From the NCBI GenBank assembly GCA_015179025.1, contig WHUX01000023.1, positions 248,001 to 312,000 of the forward strand: a stretch of 64,000 nucleotides of DNA, given 5' to 3'. The position numbers and the translations under genes were made by a program. How positions within the stretch are numbered: the stretch's first letter is position 1; each line of letters begins with the position of its first letter. Positions 34,226 to 45,277 of this stretch are shown one piece after another. The notes under the pieces are model-generated. The model was not told the DNA's origin. It was given only the letters and a program-made list of their open reading frames with translations, and made no database searches. The DNA is from Terfezia claveryi (Eukaryota > Ascomycota > Pezizomycetes > Pezizales > Pezizaceae).

Positions 34226-34499
34226 TAAATTTTTTTTTTTTTTTTTTTTTTTAAATACTTGTTACTCTTATTCGGTCCCAGTAAGGGGACCATGAAGAGC
34301 ACCATGAAGAGCCACCCGGAAACCCGGGTGGATTCAGGACGAAGCAAGTTAATCTGCTAGGTCCGACGCAAGCAAAGCAGAATCAAAAAACCCGGGGCCC
34401 CCATGCTGTCATTAATCGCCCATATGGCAAATGACCCCGAGAGGCCTGACTGAGGCCCATACTGAAGACGAAAAAACATGTGGAGAAATAGATACATAT
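34226..34499 (-). mobile_element. LINE family A 3' UTR copy A11
   Basis: 274 bp with exact 11-bp duplications GTTGCACCTAG (34215-34225, 34500-34510). The second hairpin reads GGTCCC...GGGACC instead of GGCCCC...GGGGCC, a paired change. Confidence 0.9.
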
Positions 34500-34577
34500 G
34501 TTGCACCTAGCAGAAGCTATACCATATTTCATAACCTCACAACTGGGCGCCTCTTTTTTGAAGTCCATTGGCGAATA

Positions 34578-35170
34578 CAGTATACTCTCGATAAAGAATA
34601 TTTGATATAAGAATATACTTGATATAAGAATATTTACCCCCCCTGCCCCCACAAAATAAGAATATATTTGATAGAAGAATATTCCTATTTTTTCGTGGTT
34701 GTTTACAAAGGTATTCTTGTATCGAGTACCTGATTAGGTAATAAATAAACAGCCTAGCCAGAATAGGAGGGCTTATCGATAAAGAATACCCTGCAACCAA
34801 CAATACTACATCGCAAGCACACTAGAAACAACACCATGATAAACAATACTACTACACCTACAATACCACCTCCGAACTCCCGAACTAATTCTATATGCTT
34901 GCTACTGGTGCATTGAAACGTCAAGGGTGGACTGAAGAAGAACGCAAGGAGATATGACTATGCAAATGCACATCCTGATCTCACATGACGAATTACCACC
35001 TTCTTCACTTCATCCAAGGCTGTTTCTGGTCCTCCTGTACCTAGTTCTTTCTCTACCACACGTTAATTCTCTTATTTGATGTACACGTTTACTAGTTTGA
35101 CATAAGAATATATTTGATATAAGAATATTACCTCCCCGCCGGACGATATTCTTATATCGAGAGTATACTG
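34578..35170 (+). mobile_element. pogo/Tc1-mariner MITE, copy P2
   Basis: 593 bp. Ends CAGTATACTCTCGATA and TATCGAGAGTATACTG are inverted, flanked by TA on both sides. The interior frame from about 34890 keeps GALKRQGWTEEERKEI and, after a 2-base loss, DYANAHPDLT. This matches the start of the CENP-B/pogo N-terminal helix-turn-helix. The catalytic part is absent. Confidence 0.9.
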
Positions 35171-38016
35171 TAGAGTATACCAGGAGGAGTTGACACCAGT
35201 AGGAAAGTGTCAGACTACCGTCCACTCATGCAGCAGCGTGCTTTAGAAAATACCAGTACGAAAATTATGCCCAGACTCAATTAGCCAACTGTGGTGACGC
35301 AAGCTATGTATAGAATAGGTGGATATCAAGAATCGTACGAGCGGTAAAATAAAGCAACACGGCCATCGCAGATATCGAGAGCACCCCAACCACAGACCAC
35401 CCCATACCCCATATAATTCATCTCCATCCATATACCACAAATTCCATAATATCTCACAAGAGGATGATGCATATGTATGAAATCTACTGCGCAAGAAGTG
35501 CATATGAGAAATAAAACAAGGAAATACAGATTGAGTGAGGAAAAACAATTTGAACCATGCAATTAAACGAAAACGAAAATGAGTCACACTGTGAGATAAA
35601 AAAAATGGTGGCTTAGTCTTCAAAAGCAGTGGGTCCCTTCGGTTGTGGTTTCAACTTGTACGGTCAATGAAAATACAGCCTGACCTGAGGTGAGCCCGCA
35701 ATAGGCCCTCCGTCATCCATCTGAGCGTAAATGTCTCATCTGACCGAAGGACCCCAACCTTCCGGTATATCGACGCCCCGCTCTCATCAACCTTAAGGAT
35801 AAGCCATGTACTACTGCCATTGTGTGCTTCAAGTTTTGAGCCCCGAGCGGGAAGGTATTCTGTGGCTGGTCCTCTGGTCGAGCTATGTATTGAGTGCGCA
35901 TACATTCGTGGCAGTACTGGGGTGAACAAGATAAATGCTGCTTTAGGAGTATCCTCTGCGCTTTCTGGTGGTTTTGCCTCGCTCAACCGTAGCCAGCTGT
36001 CCTCAAGGCCATCATGACTCACGAAAAAATTCAGGCTCTTAGTTTTTGTAATTGTCCTGGGTGTATACACCTGGACACAGTAGTCATTCCCTTGGGTACA
36101 AGCCATTGATAGGACTTCCAGGCACCATCCCCGGATACCAACCTCACGGTCACGTCCATGGCGACCCTGCTGACCAGACCGTTTAACACCGTGGACGAAA
36201 CCTACATATGCATAGCTCTCATCGTCCTCGGGCCCAGAACTGTGATCCCTTTCATCACCTGTCGACTCCATTAGACCTGATACTCCATTGCTACTATCAG
36301 AAAGGAGGTGGATGTCTCTATCCTTGATCAGTTCTCTCCGCCTCTTTTGGATTGGGCATTCCAGACGGCCGATATCCCGACCCTCTTCATCCAGGTGATC
36401 AGCGACACACTGGCGTTCATCGAGCGCAAATGGATATCCTGGACAGGCCGGGGCATTTTTGAGGGAACTGTATCTCGTACTCAAAGTATGATACATCTCG
36501 TTCAACGGGCTTTTGGGATAACCCAGTTCCTTGCATAAGGCAAAAAACCTGCGGCGAGTATCCCCACCTCTAGCAGGCTGTGACTGAAAATCTGGGTAGG
36601 GTACAAACGTTGGAGGCAAATTAGAGAGATCCTGCCAGCTGGGGGTCCACTGCGGCGTATTTATCACAGGGCAGTTGAACAGTAGCTCCAATAGAAATTC
36701 TTTTGGCATCTCCCATAAGGATCGTCTCCAGGCACGATCGATTCCTATGTCTTCTTTGTAAATTGGAAGTTGTTTCATTTGCAGTAGGTAGCTCAGTCCA
36801 GTGATTTTGTCAATGTCATTGGTGGCATATCGATGGCCCATCTCCTGTGCAAGGCCTATAATGCTGGCAGTCTTTCCAGCTATGTTTTCAACCTCCATGA
36901 TGAAATCACGATACTTCTTTTTGTGCCCACGCATACAACCCTCTAGATTGAGATAATTACCATCCCAGTCTTTTACACCACCGTCTACTGAACCCAGAAC
37001 AGTTTCTTGTAACGTCCATGCACGATTGAACCAGTGGTTTGGGTTGTCCCAGCCAGTTGGGGAAAATCGCCTCCCAAGGCCGTTGTAGTATCTGAAAACT
37101 CCTTTTGCTAACTTGTAAACATTGCCAATTGTTGGAACATCAATATAATGTTCATCTTTGCGCAAATTGTCCCCAGTGGAGAAACAATCTCTCTTCAGGC
37201 AAAGTGCTTCGAGGAGTAGGTTTTGCGCAAGAGGCATAGTTCTGAAGGTCATAGCTACTTCAGAGAGGTTGAAGATTGAGCGGGATTGTAAAAAAAAGAA
37301 CCGAGGCCTAATATGTAGCAGAGGACTAGCCTCAATGCACCATGCGCTATTCTTGCCCGGTTTCATATAGGACTCTGCTTGTTGTTGCCGTTAAGCACAG
37401 AACGTCGAGCCAGCAATATCTCAGCCCAGAAAAGGCATTTAAAACTTCTGTGCGGATAATTTGCAAGTCAATACCGATAGGTAGAGGTACTGGCCATGCA
37501 TAACAATTAATTGGAGTCTCAACATGGACGAGGTCCTTTTCATCTACCCAACTGTGTGAAATCGCGATGAATGGAGGAGGGGCTTTGGCATCAGGATTGT
37601 CAATCAGGTACCAGGGGATAACACGGTTCATTTTCAAATCCCACAGTCTGCGGGGAGGGACATTATATGGATGTGCAATAGTCTTGGTTCTAGTCAAAGC
37701 CCTCGCACGTCGACCCAGTGCCTTCTCCGCACGTCTTTGTAGGTTTGAGATAGTGAGATCCTCAACGGGAACATGCCACCCAATAGGCTTGGTGTGCGGT
37801 GGGGATCAAACCAGCCAGTTACCAAGGCCGCAGTGAGGCCAAGGTCTAGGTATTTGAAAATTGAAGCTTCGATAAGTGTTTTCGACGCCTTGGGTAGACA
37901 TAATCTGTGAAATGAATTCGAAATAACTGAATCACTACCTCTTTGGTATGGTTTCAGCGAAGCGTGGAAAAGAAACCGGGAAAGGGTAAGCCAGATTTTA
38001 TGTGGTTGTGGCGGGA

Positions 38017-38217
38017 GCGGCTTCGTAATTGGTGACAGAATTGGATTATCGATTTCGGAGAGCAAATATTTGTCCAAATCGAGGAGCGGCTTCGTAATTG
38101 GTGACAGAATTGGATTATCGTTTCGAGGAGCAAATATTTGTCCAAATCGAGGAGCGGCTTCATAATTGCTGCCAGAATTGGATTATCGTTTTCGGAGAGC
38201 AAATATTTGTCCAAATT
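38017..38217 (-). repeat. 69-bp tandem repeat (three units) in the HET gene
   Basis: Units begin GCGGCTTC at 38017, 38086 and 38154 (69, 68 and about 64 bp), encoding LDKYLLSExDNPIL. The middle unit lacks one base (CGTTTCGAGG against CGTTTTCGGAG), which throws the frame. Confidence 0.85.
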
Positions 38218-38596
38218 GACTTGGTGGCGGCTGTATATTCTCGGGTCTTCCCGATATATATCATATGTATCTGTAGTGAGAAAATCGAAGACATCCAGAA
38301 CCTGATCATCGGCGCAGAGGTTTTGCCGAGTTAGTTGATCAAAGTCTTTACATGGATGCAAATGCCATATCGCTAGGAAATGCAGACACATTCAGTTTGC
38401 TTGCTAACCGTGATCCCGGAGCCGCCACTTGAGCTTCATTAATTGGCACTTACAGGATTCCATATAGCCCAGCGGCCTACATAGCTTCCACCTGTTGTAA
38501 TCGGCTTCGTCGAATGGCCATTCTTGGATATCCCCAACCCCAAACTCCCAATTGTGTAGTGTCATTCCTCCGTAATCCTTGCTGACCTTCCAATAT

Positions 38597-38670
38597 GGTA
38601 CTTCAATGACAGGTACTTCAATGACAGGTACTTCAATGACAGGTACTTCAATGACAGGTACTTCAACTTC
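38597..38670 (-). repeat. 15-bp tandem repeat in the HET gene
   Basis: GGTACTTCAATGACA four times plus a partial unit, encoding VPVIE repeats in phase. Confidence 0.9.
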
Positions 38671-39448
38671 GAGTATGCTATCGTACTCGTGCTCGAGGCT
38701 CACTTGCTCCTGAGAGTTTTCCTACGCCCCCCCACCACCCTCCGGCATCAGTTCTCTTAAAATTGTCAACGCTAATTTGGGGAACTTGTTTCATGGAAGG
38801 GGTCCTACTTTTCTCCTTTTTGGCAGCTGGCACGGTGTATCATTGTCCCAAGTATCAAGTTCTCTTGTCCTCTTTGACCGGTACCGTGTATGATTGTTCG
38901 AAGTATCCTCTGTTTCATTCTCCGAAGTATCAGGGCCACTGTAGCAGCTGCCTGCAGAGCTCCACCCCATTTTGCTTAATTTTATCCACCGTCACTCGAA
39001 GTAACGCCACCAGCTCTGTGTAAGGAATTCGAGGGAAATATACTGTAGTGAAACCAATGGGATAGATAGTAACGTATCCTAATGCCCGTTAATCACGATG
39101 ATCAAGTTCAGTGATATTTTTTCTGGTTACCGTTATATATTAAGAAAATTACCTGACGTAGCCTTAGAGAGGTTCATACAGCAGCAGGAAATCGATATTG
39201 ACAACAAAACTGTATCCACAGGCACAGCCCGCTATATGGATGGCAGTGATGAACAACATGCCATTCATTGGTGCTTGGCAGCCCTGATTATGATTCCACG
39301 ACTCGAATTCTACGTACATAGCAAGTTGCCAAGGTTGATGTGTAGGCTTTCACGCAATTACATGCACTGCACTGCACCCCTTCTTGTCAATATCGACATC
39401 CCAGCCCAACGACACAGCCCCGGTGGTTATATGTACATAATAGAGGTA

Positions 39449-39638
39449 CCGGGGAAACTAGTGAATAAGATCCCTAGTCAATATCTTTTGATCTTCCCTT
39501 TAATGGTAGCAGCTTTACTACTTGTGGCAAAATAGGCAGACTTGGCTACACGATTGTGACTTTCTTTACCGCTATATCACTGATTCTACTGTTGTGATTC
39601 ACTTTTTGACAAGGGCTCTTATTCACCAGTTTTCCCGG
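39449..39638. mobile_element. short TIR MITE, copy M1
   Basis: 190 bp. Inverted ends CCGGGGAAACTAGTGAATA and the complement of TATTCACCAGTTTTCCCGG, flanked by TA (39447-39448, 39639-39640). The same family as 45278-45412. The 3' part of the 145-codon frame beginning at 39098 is MITE sequence, so that frame is not a conserved gene. 38971-39448 has no other gene. Confidence 0.85.
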
Positions 39639-39823
39639 TATATAGTAGGGGTAGTCACTTCTTAATTGCAATAATGAAAATTGCAATAACGAAGCGCCTT
39701 GGCAGTGCTAAACTAAGCCTAAACTGTACAAAATTAGAATTAACAAGTGACCACCCCATATCGCAATTCTAATTACCATAATGCTAATTGCCACCTACAA
39801 CAGAGTCTTATACGTTTTCCTCG

Positions 39824-40123
39824 ATGCCTCGAACAACCCAACGTGGTCTTTTACTAAGAAGCATCATACACATCATGGAACTACTGATACTTAGTACTAA
39901 GGATGAAATATCTTCAGATTCTGAGTCTATGATATTAGGGATTATCTATGATCTTCTGGAGGTATATCAGAAGGTATCCTCTCATCGTTATGCAGTCCCT
40001 CGAACAATCTCGGATCCTGGCTCTCTGCCCCAATTGAAGACATCGCTTGTCGGCTTCACGGGGTATGTCGGCTTGGAGGGTTGGAGAGATTTGTCGCGTT
40101 GGAGGATAAATGGACGTTGGTAG
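39824..40123 (+). pseudogene. truncated transposase-like N-terminus in T1
   Basis: About 99 codons from ATG 39824: an acidic helical leader followed by IYDLLEVYQKVSSHRYAVPR. The spacing (acidic stretch, then L-L-x-x-Y-x-x-x-x-S-x-R-Y-x-x-P-R) resembles the beginning of fungal PIF/Harbinger (DDE_4-type) transposases. No catalytic residues remain. Assignment by eye only. Confidence 0.35.
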
Positions 40124-40667
40124 TTGGTATATCAGACTTCAGCGTAGTTTTAGGTGTCTGTGGATCCGGCTCAGTGCTATACAGATACTCTAGGTCATCG
40201 GCCCACGACACCTCATTCATATTTCCCTTCGCCTTTGTTCCTGATGCTGATGTTGGCTCTTTTGCCGTTGCTGGACACACCGACTCCGTGCTCGCATTTG
40301 GCCAAGTGTCCAAAGCATCCAGATCCAATTCCTCACCATTTTCCATCGTAAAACCCACTCCCTGAGAGAACCAAGGAGTGTCTTCTGAAGACTTAAATGA
40401 CCTTGCAAGGTCGATATTGAAGAAGTCGATGAAACCCATATGCCCATCAAGCAGTGGCAGCGTGGGCGTGATAGATATTGCTTCAGGAGTTTCGACGTTT
40501 CTCGGGTTAGGCCCCGTACCAGCCTGGGCTGGTACTGTCTGCCTAAGTGTAGTTCGAGGTCCATCCAGCAGCAGAGGTGGGGGTAAGGGGACAGTAGGCT
40601 GGTTAATGGACGTTGGGGGGTCTTGCGATGTCGGATAGATCTCTGAATTTTGCGGTGTTTGGATCAT
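40056..40667 (-). CDS. hypothetical 203-aa protein carried by T1
   Basis: ATG at 40667, uninterrupted to 40056. Pro/Thr/Ser-rich and acidic, with aromatic-acidic segments (GHMGFIDFFNIDLARSF, LDLDALDTWP, SWADDLEYLYSTE) reminiscent of transcription-activation-type low-complexity proteins. No known domain. It overlaps the 3' end of the transposase-like frame on the other strand. Either an accessory ORF of the element or a captured host exon. Confidence 0.4.
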   Translation of the reverse strand: MIQTPQNSEIYPTSQDPPTSINQPTVPLPPPLLLDGPRTTLRQTVPAQAGTGPNPRNVETPEAISITPTLPLLDGHMGFIDFFNIDLARSFKSSEDTPWFSQGVGFTMENGEELDLDALDTWPNASTESVCPATAKEPTSASGTKAKGNMNEVSWADDLEYLYSTEPDPQTPKTTLKSDIPTTNVHLSSNATNLSNPPSRHTP

Positions 40668-41044
40668 GCGATGATGGTGCCAACCAGACTAGCGATGATG
40701 TTGGTTTGCCTGGTGACTAAGGCTCGTGATTGCTATTGCAATTGAATTTTTCTCGTTAATGCACGAATTGTAATAGCAAATGTAATAACGAGCCTGGCCA
40801 ATCAGAGTGGGTGCCAAGTTGCCAAGGCGCTTCGCTATTGCAATTTTCATTATTGCAATTAAGAAGTGACCACCCCTAGTATGGTGCACATTTATTTCTC
40901 ACTATATGTAGATAACGTGTCATTTGTTGTGCTATTCTAGTGCATCCACTATGCCCATTCGGTCATATTCAATTAGGTACCCATGACCTCCTTACTCCCA
41001 ACAGAACCTCGACCCAGAGAGAAGACAAGATTATCGTGTGCAAG

Positions 41045-41156
41045 CCTGTTAATGACAGCATGGGACTCCTATCTATCTCTTTGTATCTAGCACTGGATCT
41101 GGCAGATTAACTTGCCTTCCACGGGGATTTCTGTGTGGCTCTTAGAAAAAAAAACA
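41045..41156 (+). mobile_element. degenerate LINE family A 3' end A12 in the F1 loop
   Basis: CTGTTAATGACAGCATGGGAC..., GGCAGATTAACTTGCC and GTGTGGCTC are still readable. The second hairpin is lost, and the A-rich end (AAAAAAAAACAAAAAG) is decayed. It is the most diverged family A copy in the window. Confidence 0.7.
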
Positions 41157-41445
41157 AAAAGACATCTCAGCCCAGCTACCGGTGCGAAGTGTCCACAATA
41201 TAGAACAAGATACAAGTATGTTGACTCCACTATGGCCATGTGATATTTAGAAGAAGGGGTATTCAATCTAAGCTTTAGCTATAGAAGCTACGGCAAGGCT
41301 ATGGGTACCTAATTGAAATCTGACTGAATGGGCATAGTGGATGCACCGGACAGCATAGCACAACAAAAGACATTATCTATCTAAAATGAGATCGAGGTGA
41401 AGAAGTTACAAGAAATAAATGTGCACTATGCTATATATTTCTTTT

Positions 41446-42237
41446 ACCTACATATAATCACCGGGGCTACCAGAACAGCCCATCTGAAAGTTACTTATTA
41501 CAAATATTTAGGACAGGGACAGATTAGGCAGCTATATCCCAGCTGCCTGTCTTTATCACCGAGCAGTTGAAACGTTATTTCCAGGTATATTTATGACCGC
41601 AGGCAACATCCAACAAAGACGTACCCAAAAATCCCACATACAGTGGTTGGGAAATATAGATTGTATGTGGTGGTAGACTGAAGAGCTCAATTCGGTTGTT
41701 TATTATACTGCAAGACCTCTCGCTGCTAGGCTTTCCTCCCAATCTCTGTCCTTCCAACTATTACCCTCAATATAATATGCATGTCGTTAACAAATCTCTA
41801 GTACACTGCCCTCACTAAAAAAAGTTGACCGCGCCCTTGTTAGTCTAACGTCAGTAAGCCTCTCTCTGTCATTGAGTACTCAAACAGCGCGTTATAAGAA
41901 AGGTAAAAACAACAACACCATCATGCATAATAATGAAATGCCAAAATTAAATAAATTCCAGAATCTAGTATCTAGTAGAAGAATTACATTGCTATAAATA
42001 AATATACTACATAAAAGATAATATTAGAGAAAAATAAGGAGGTATATATAGGGCTAGCCTCGAGGCAAAGAGTAATACCATCGCCGGTGTCGAGGTCCAT
42101 TTGTTATGTATCCAAATCCTCTAGTTTTGTGAGTGAACAAATATAAACCACAAGCAGTCAAGATCGTAAGAATCATCATCGAAAATATCGTATCATTATC
42201 GCCCTCAGAATTGGGAAAGTCTTCGGTCGATACCCTC
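41446..42237. other. no gene recognised
   Basis: AT-rich after 41900. It includes the downstream region of the membrane protein gene. A minus frame at 42054-42302 overlaps that gene's end and is probably a shadow. Confidence 0.4.
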
Positions 42238-43815
42238 CTACTGGGTCCGTTTACTGGGATCCCTTTGCAGCTTCTTCCTCCCTTGTCCCACAGAAATGAC
42301 ACTTGGAGTGCCCGCTGCCCCCCTCGTCATTGCCAACCCAGGTTCCGTCGGTAATGTCACCATACTGTCCCTGCACCCCTCTACTGCAGCCCGTTCCCTA
42401 TCCTTTTCTTTCATCTCCTTAGTCAATTTCCCACTCTTTGTACTCTTTGTGCTCTTCGTGCTCTTCATACTCCTCACACTTTTGCTACTCGGGAAATGCA
42501 TTGTCTCTTGGCTATCGCTCGTGCTGGTGGGACTGATTTTCGGCTTTTCACCTAGCCCCATTGATGTTGAAGAACGCCGAAGTTGACCCCGACCACAAGC
42601 ACCGCCCTTAACGAAGGTTCTCACATCCAAAGCCTCATCTCCATTTCCTTCAGTATCGCCATCGTCCAGCTGAGAACGCGAAATAGAGTTTCTACTCAAG
42701 GATTGTCTAACCGGCATTACTTCACCTCCACCACCGAAAAATCTCTCGTTGGCATTCTCCTTCCTACGCTGCGATCGGCTTTTGAAGTGCTCCCGCACAA
42801 CCCCAGCTACCACCTTTACAGAAGTGATTATACCAATTGCCAAAGGAATTAGCTGCCCTGTTGCTCCAAGTGCATTCACTCCAGTAATTTTATTCCATAT
42901 AATTCCCAGCTCGACACTCAGGGCACAAATAGCACACACAACAATCACGACGAGAAATTGTGTCTTCGTTGGTCTTGCGCGGATTGCAAGCGCCGTAGCG
43001 CTACGAGACAACCGGGGACGGCTATAGAACCCGGTCGAACGCCGCTCGTGATGTGGGAGTTCTTCGGTTTTCTTGCGGTAGGCGACAACTACTCCAACCG
43101 CGAGGGAAAATAGTCCCACGAGGGAAATGATTGTAGCAATTCTCATAAAGTACCTGAACCAAGGGGACCAAATATCAATCTTGACGACGAAAAAGGTATA
43201 CCGAGCACAGTGGTTATATTGCATGGTACTCATTCCGTAAAAGCTGTACCACGTCCAGTAAGTGAGTAAGGGTAGTGAAAGTGCACCTGTCCCGCAAAGA
43301 TGTACCAGCCGCGCACGCAAGCTCTTCAAACTCTTTGGGTTATGAACATTCTTGGGGTCGAGGAGACCCACGATCGCCCCACCGATGGAGAAGCCGAGGA
43401 CCATGACTGGCTCGACAACGAACATGTTATTCCGCCTCATAGTAGAGTACACTAAGCCGGCCAACATCCCGATGTTGAAGATAGCGTTGGCTTCGAACGC
43501 CGAGGAAACTATTTTGGGAGTGTAATAGGCACCGAGAACGGTGGCTATCCATTGAACATAATAACCTATCCGGATCCCGAGTCCATACATATCCTGATCA
43601 CCATCAAAGCCACATTGTGTCCAATAAGGGTGACTGGTGTTCGCTGGGAGGATGCCCCCATTCTGCCGTGGCAGGAGTACGGTTTCGGAACTGGCTTGTT
43701 CAACAGTTGTGGCTAGTACTGGAACCGAGTAAACCACCGGAATGAGCCCCAATATCACTACCACAATGGGGAGTAAAAACCCAATATCAATGGATCGTTG
43801 AAGCCGTGACGCCAT
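42238..43815 (-). CDS. multi-pass integral membrane protein, fungal family
   Basis: 525 aa from ATG 43815 (MASRLQRSIDIGF). An upstream extension has no ATG. The first hydrophobic segment (residues about 9-33, IGFLLPIVVVILGLIP) may be a signal anchor. Next comes a short luminal stretch with N-glycosylation context (PANTSHPYWTQCGFDGDQD) and the YGLGIRIGYYVQW motif seen in a family of fungal hypothetical membrane proteins. About seven further hydrophobic segments lie between residues 120 and 380. The C-terminal 130 residues are cytoplasmic-looking, basic and Ser-rich, with a Lys-Ser-Thr repeat (SMKSTKSTKSTKS). Intact, no intron needed. The transport or signalling role is unknown to me. Confidence 0.8.
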   Translation of the reverse strand: MASRLQRSIDIGFLLPIVVVILGLIPVVYSVPVLATTVEQASSETVLLPRQNGGILPANTSHPYWTQCGFDGDQDMYGLGIRIGYYVQWIATVLGAYYTPKIVSSAFEANAIFNIGMLAGLVYSTMRRNNMFVVEPVMVLGFSIGGAIVGLLDPKNVHNPKSLKSLRARLVHLCGTGALSLPLLTYWTWYSFYGMSTMQYNHCARYTFFVVKIDIWSPWFRYFMRIATIISLVGLFSLAVGVVVAYRKKTEELPHHERRSTGFYSRPRLSRSATALAIRARPTKTQFLVVIVVCAICALSVELGIIWNKITGVNALGATGQLIPLAIGIITSVKVVAGVVREHFKSRSQRRKENANERFFGGGGEVMPVRQSLSRNSISRSQLDDGDTEGNGDEALDVRTFVKGGACGRGQLRRSSTSMGLGEKPKISPTSTSDSQETMHFPSSKSVRSMKSTKSTKSTKSGKLTKEMKEKDRERAAVEGCRDSMVTLPTEPGLAMTRGAAGTPSVISVGQGRKKLQRDPSKRTQ

Positions 43816-44745
43816 GTATCTCGGGGGAAGCTGCTGGCAGCTGGGGTCTTCTCGTTCGCGATGCTCTGGCACTGCAATCGCTCTTCTTGGACAGGCAAAT
43901 ACTGAAGTACCTCCGGAGGCACGGGTGGTACGTACACAGTACGCTTCCTTTCCCAAAATCAAAGCCGAAAAAATCGAGTCGTCCCGTATACTGCTGTGCA
44001 CGCACGCGACCAAAACTTCCGAGATATAAACAAAAACAGACCAAGCCAAACAAAACTTCCCTGCGAACGAAGGACTCGCCTGAGTAGCTAAGGTAACATC
44101 CCATAGAACTGCATCCTTAGCCACGTCAAGAATCTATGTAGCATGTAGGAACTGCATGCCTAAAAATACGCCTCGTGTCGCCGAAGGGCCGGGGTGAGAA
44201 GCTTAGCAGGCGAGGCGAGAGCAAACCAGGTCAAGGTGGCGTGTACAAGGTGGGCCCCGTCAGCGTACCCCATATTCGGATAAGTGTAATGTATCGTGCA
44301 TCGTATTGTTTCTGCGATGGGAGATGCCAGCGAACAGGCTAGCGATGTTTGTTTCGATCACTTTTGCAAGGCATTTTTCCTGCAACGGCCATTCTGAATC
44401 TTCCATCTATGGACAGCTGAAGTCAACCTTGGAGACGCACCTCGTCTGGTCCCTTCCATCTGGGTCGGCCCTCCTTTAACTCGGAAGCTGCTGAAGGGTA
44501 TCGATGATGCGCGATAAATGGGGCCAGTGATATTCTCGATGATGCGCGATAAATGGGGCCAGTGATATTCATCAAAGCCCATGTCTGTCAATCATCAACC
44601 CCTAGGTACAGCTAATGCTACTTGGTCACGTTGAAAACACAGCATTTCCTGCTATGGACTAGTAAACAGTAAAACTTCGTATTGAAACAATGCTCTAGCC
44701 TTGTAAAGACCAGCCCAATCATGTGACATCTCGAAAGTGTTAACG
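43816..44745. other. presumed upstream region of the membrane protein gene
   Basis: No second gene recognised. 44501-44570 is a perfect-looking 35-bp tandem duplication (TCGATGATGCGCGATAAATG...). Confidence 0.5.
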
Positions 44746-45261
44746 CTCGAGTTATTCGGTAGCGCTATCACATACATATGCAATGGGACTCGTAGATCAT
44801 AAGCCAAGGCTGACGTGAAACATATCAATTTGAGCGCCAAGATCTATTTAATGGGTAGAGTGAAAGCTATTGAATCTAGAAGTCATGTAAGATAAATTTC
44901 AGTGATGTCACAGAAGATCAGGTGGTGGATTATAAACTCGCTTTACTGAGCTGGGACGGTGCTGGGACACTCTCTGAGCTAATGGCTTTGGTTTAGGGCC
45001 ATACCGAGTTGTAGGTTTGGACCGGTGGAGGAATTCTGCCTCCAGAAACCGCCTGGCCAGCTGGGCATTTGCAGCTATATTCAGGGACAGCAGTTGTAGA
45101 GGCTTCCTTGATGGCATTATGGATAATTGCAGTACATTTCAATCTCCAACATCCATATACGGTAACAATGAGCACGGGCATGTCTCGTGAGATCCTGAAA
45201 CCCGCATACCAATGTCGTTCACAGCGCATATGTATGCGATAGCGCTACCGAATAACTCGAG
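44746..45261. mobile_element. 516-bp TIR element M3
   Basis: Ends CTCGAGTTATTCGGTAGCGC and its inverse, continuing to CATACATATGC (about 35 bp, one or two mismatches). Because CTCGAG is itself palindromic, it may be the duplicated target instead of part of the repeat. An ATG-started 69-codon basic frame (44908-45117, minus; MPSRKPLQLLSLNIAANAQ) lies inside and may be a remnant of a transposase. No family assigned. Confidence 0.7.
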
Positions 45262-45277
45262 TCTCTACGGTACAGTA

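Larger units (their letters stand above)
35651..38970 (-). pseudogene. HET-domain (heterokaryon incompatibility) gene, disrupted
   Basis: HET hallmarks on the minus strand: FIAISHSWV (about 37570), YCWLDVLCL (about 37400), DVPTIGNVY (about 37130) and WFNRAWTLQE (about 37020), followed by a long C-terminal region ending at 35651. Upstream coding can be followed to ATG 38970: PKRRK, a candidate intron (GTAGGA...CGTAG, with CTGAT) joining in phase to ENSQEQV, then a VPVIE repeat. A 36-bp GTTAGC...CTAG interval also restores frame near 38400. Three breaks remain: a 1-base loss in the middle 69-bp repeat (about 38125), a shift near 37800 (before GWHVPVEDL), and about 200 bp of extra DNA with a frame change at about 37190-37385. 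HET proteins trigger non-self recognition cell death in fungi. This allele looks inactive unless further introns rescue it. Confidence 0.65.
39648..40876. mobile_element. 1.2-kb TIR element T1 (possibly PIF/Harbinger-like), nested in F1
   Basis: Terminal inverted repeats of about 57 bp: GGGGTAGTCACTTCTTAATT at the left and AATTAAGAAGTGACCACCCC at the right, continuing through the GCGCCTTGGCA block. Direct TAGTA on both sides (39643-39647, 40877-40881) is a candidate 5-bp duplication. The two ORFs inside run in opposite directions. A short internal repeat of the tip (GTGACCACCCC at about 39749) suggests an earlier rearrangement. Confidence 0.75.
39641..41434. mobile_element. foldback element F1, interrupted near its left tip and in its loop
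   Basis: Left arm TATAGTA (39641-39647), resuming after the nested element as GTATGGTGCAC... to about 40985. The inverted right arm runs from about 41300 to GTGCACTATGCTATA (41421-41435). Arms of about 100-120 bp match imperfectly. The loop holds a degenerate LINE family A 3' end (41045-41156). No protein is encoded. Confidence 0.7.

Noticed and set aside
39098..39535. 145-codon ATG frame as a gene
   Set aside because: Its C-terminal quarter is the left end of MITE M1 and no domain is visible; it probably arose by chance.
42054..42302. second minus-strand membrane gene
   Set aside because: Overlaps the end of the 525-aa gene in another frame and has no independent support.
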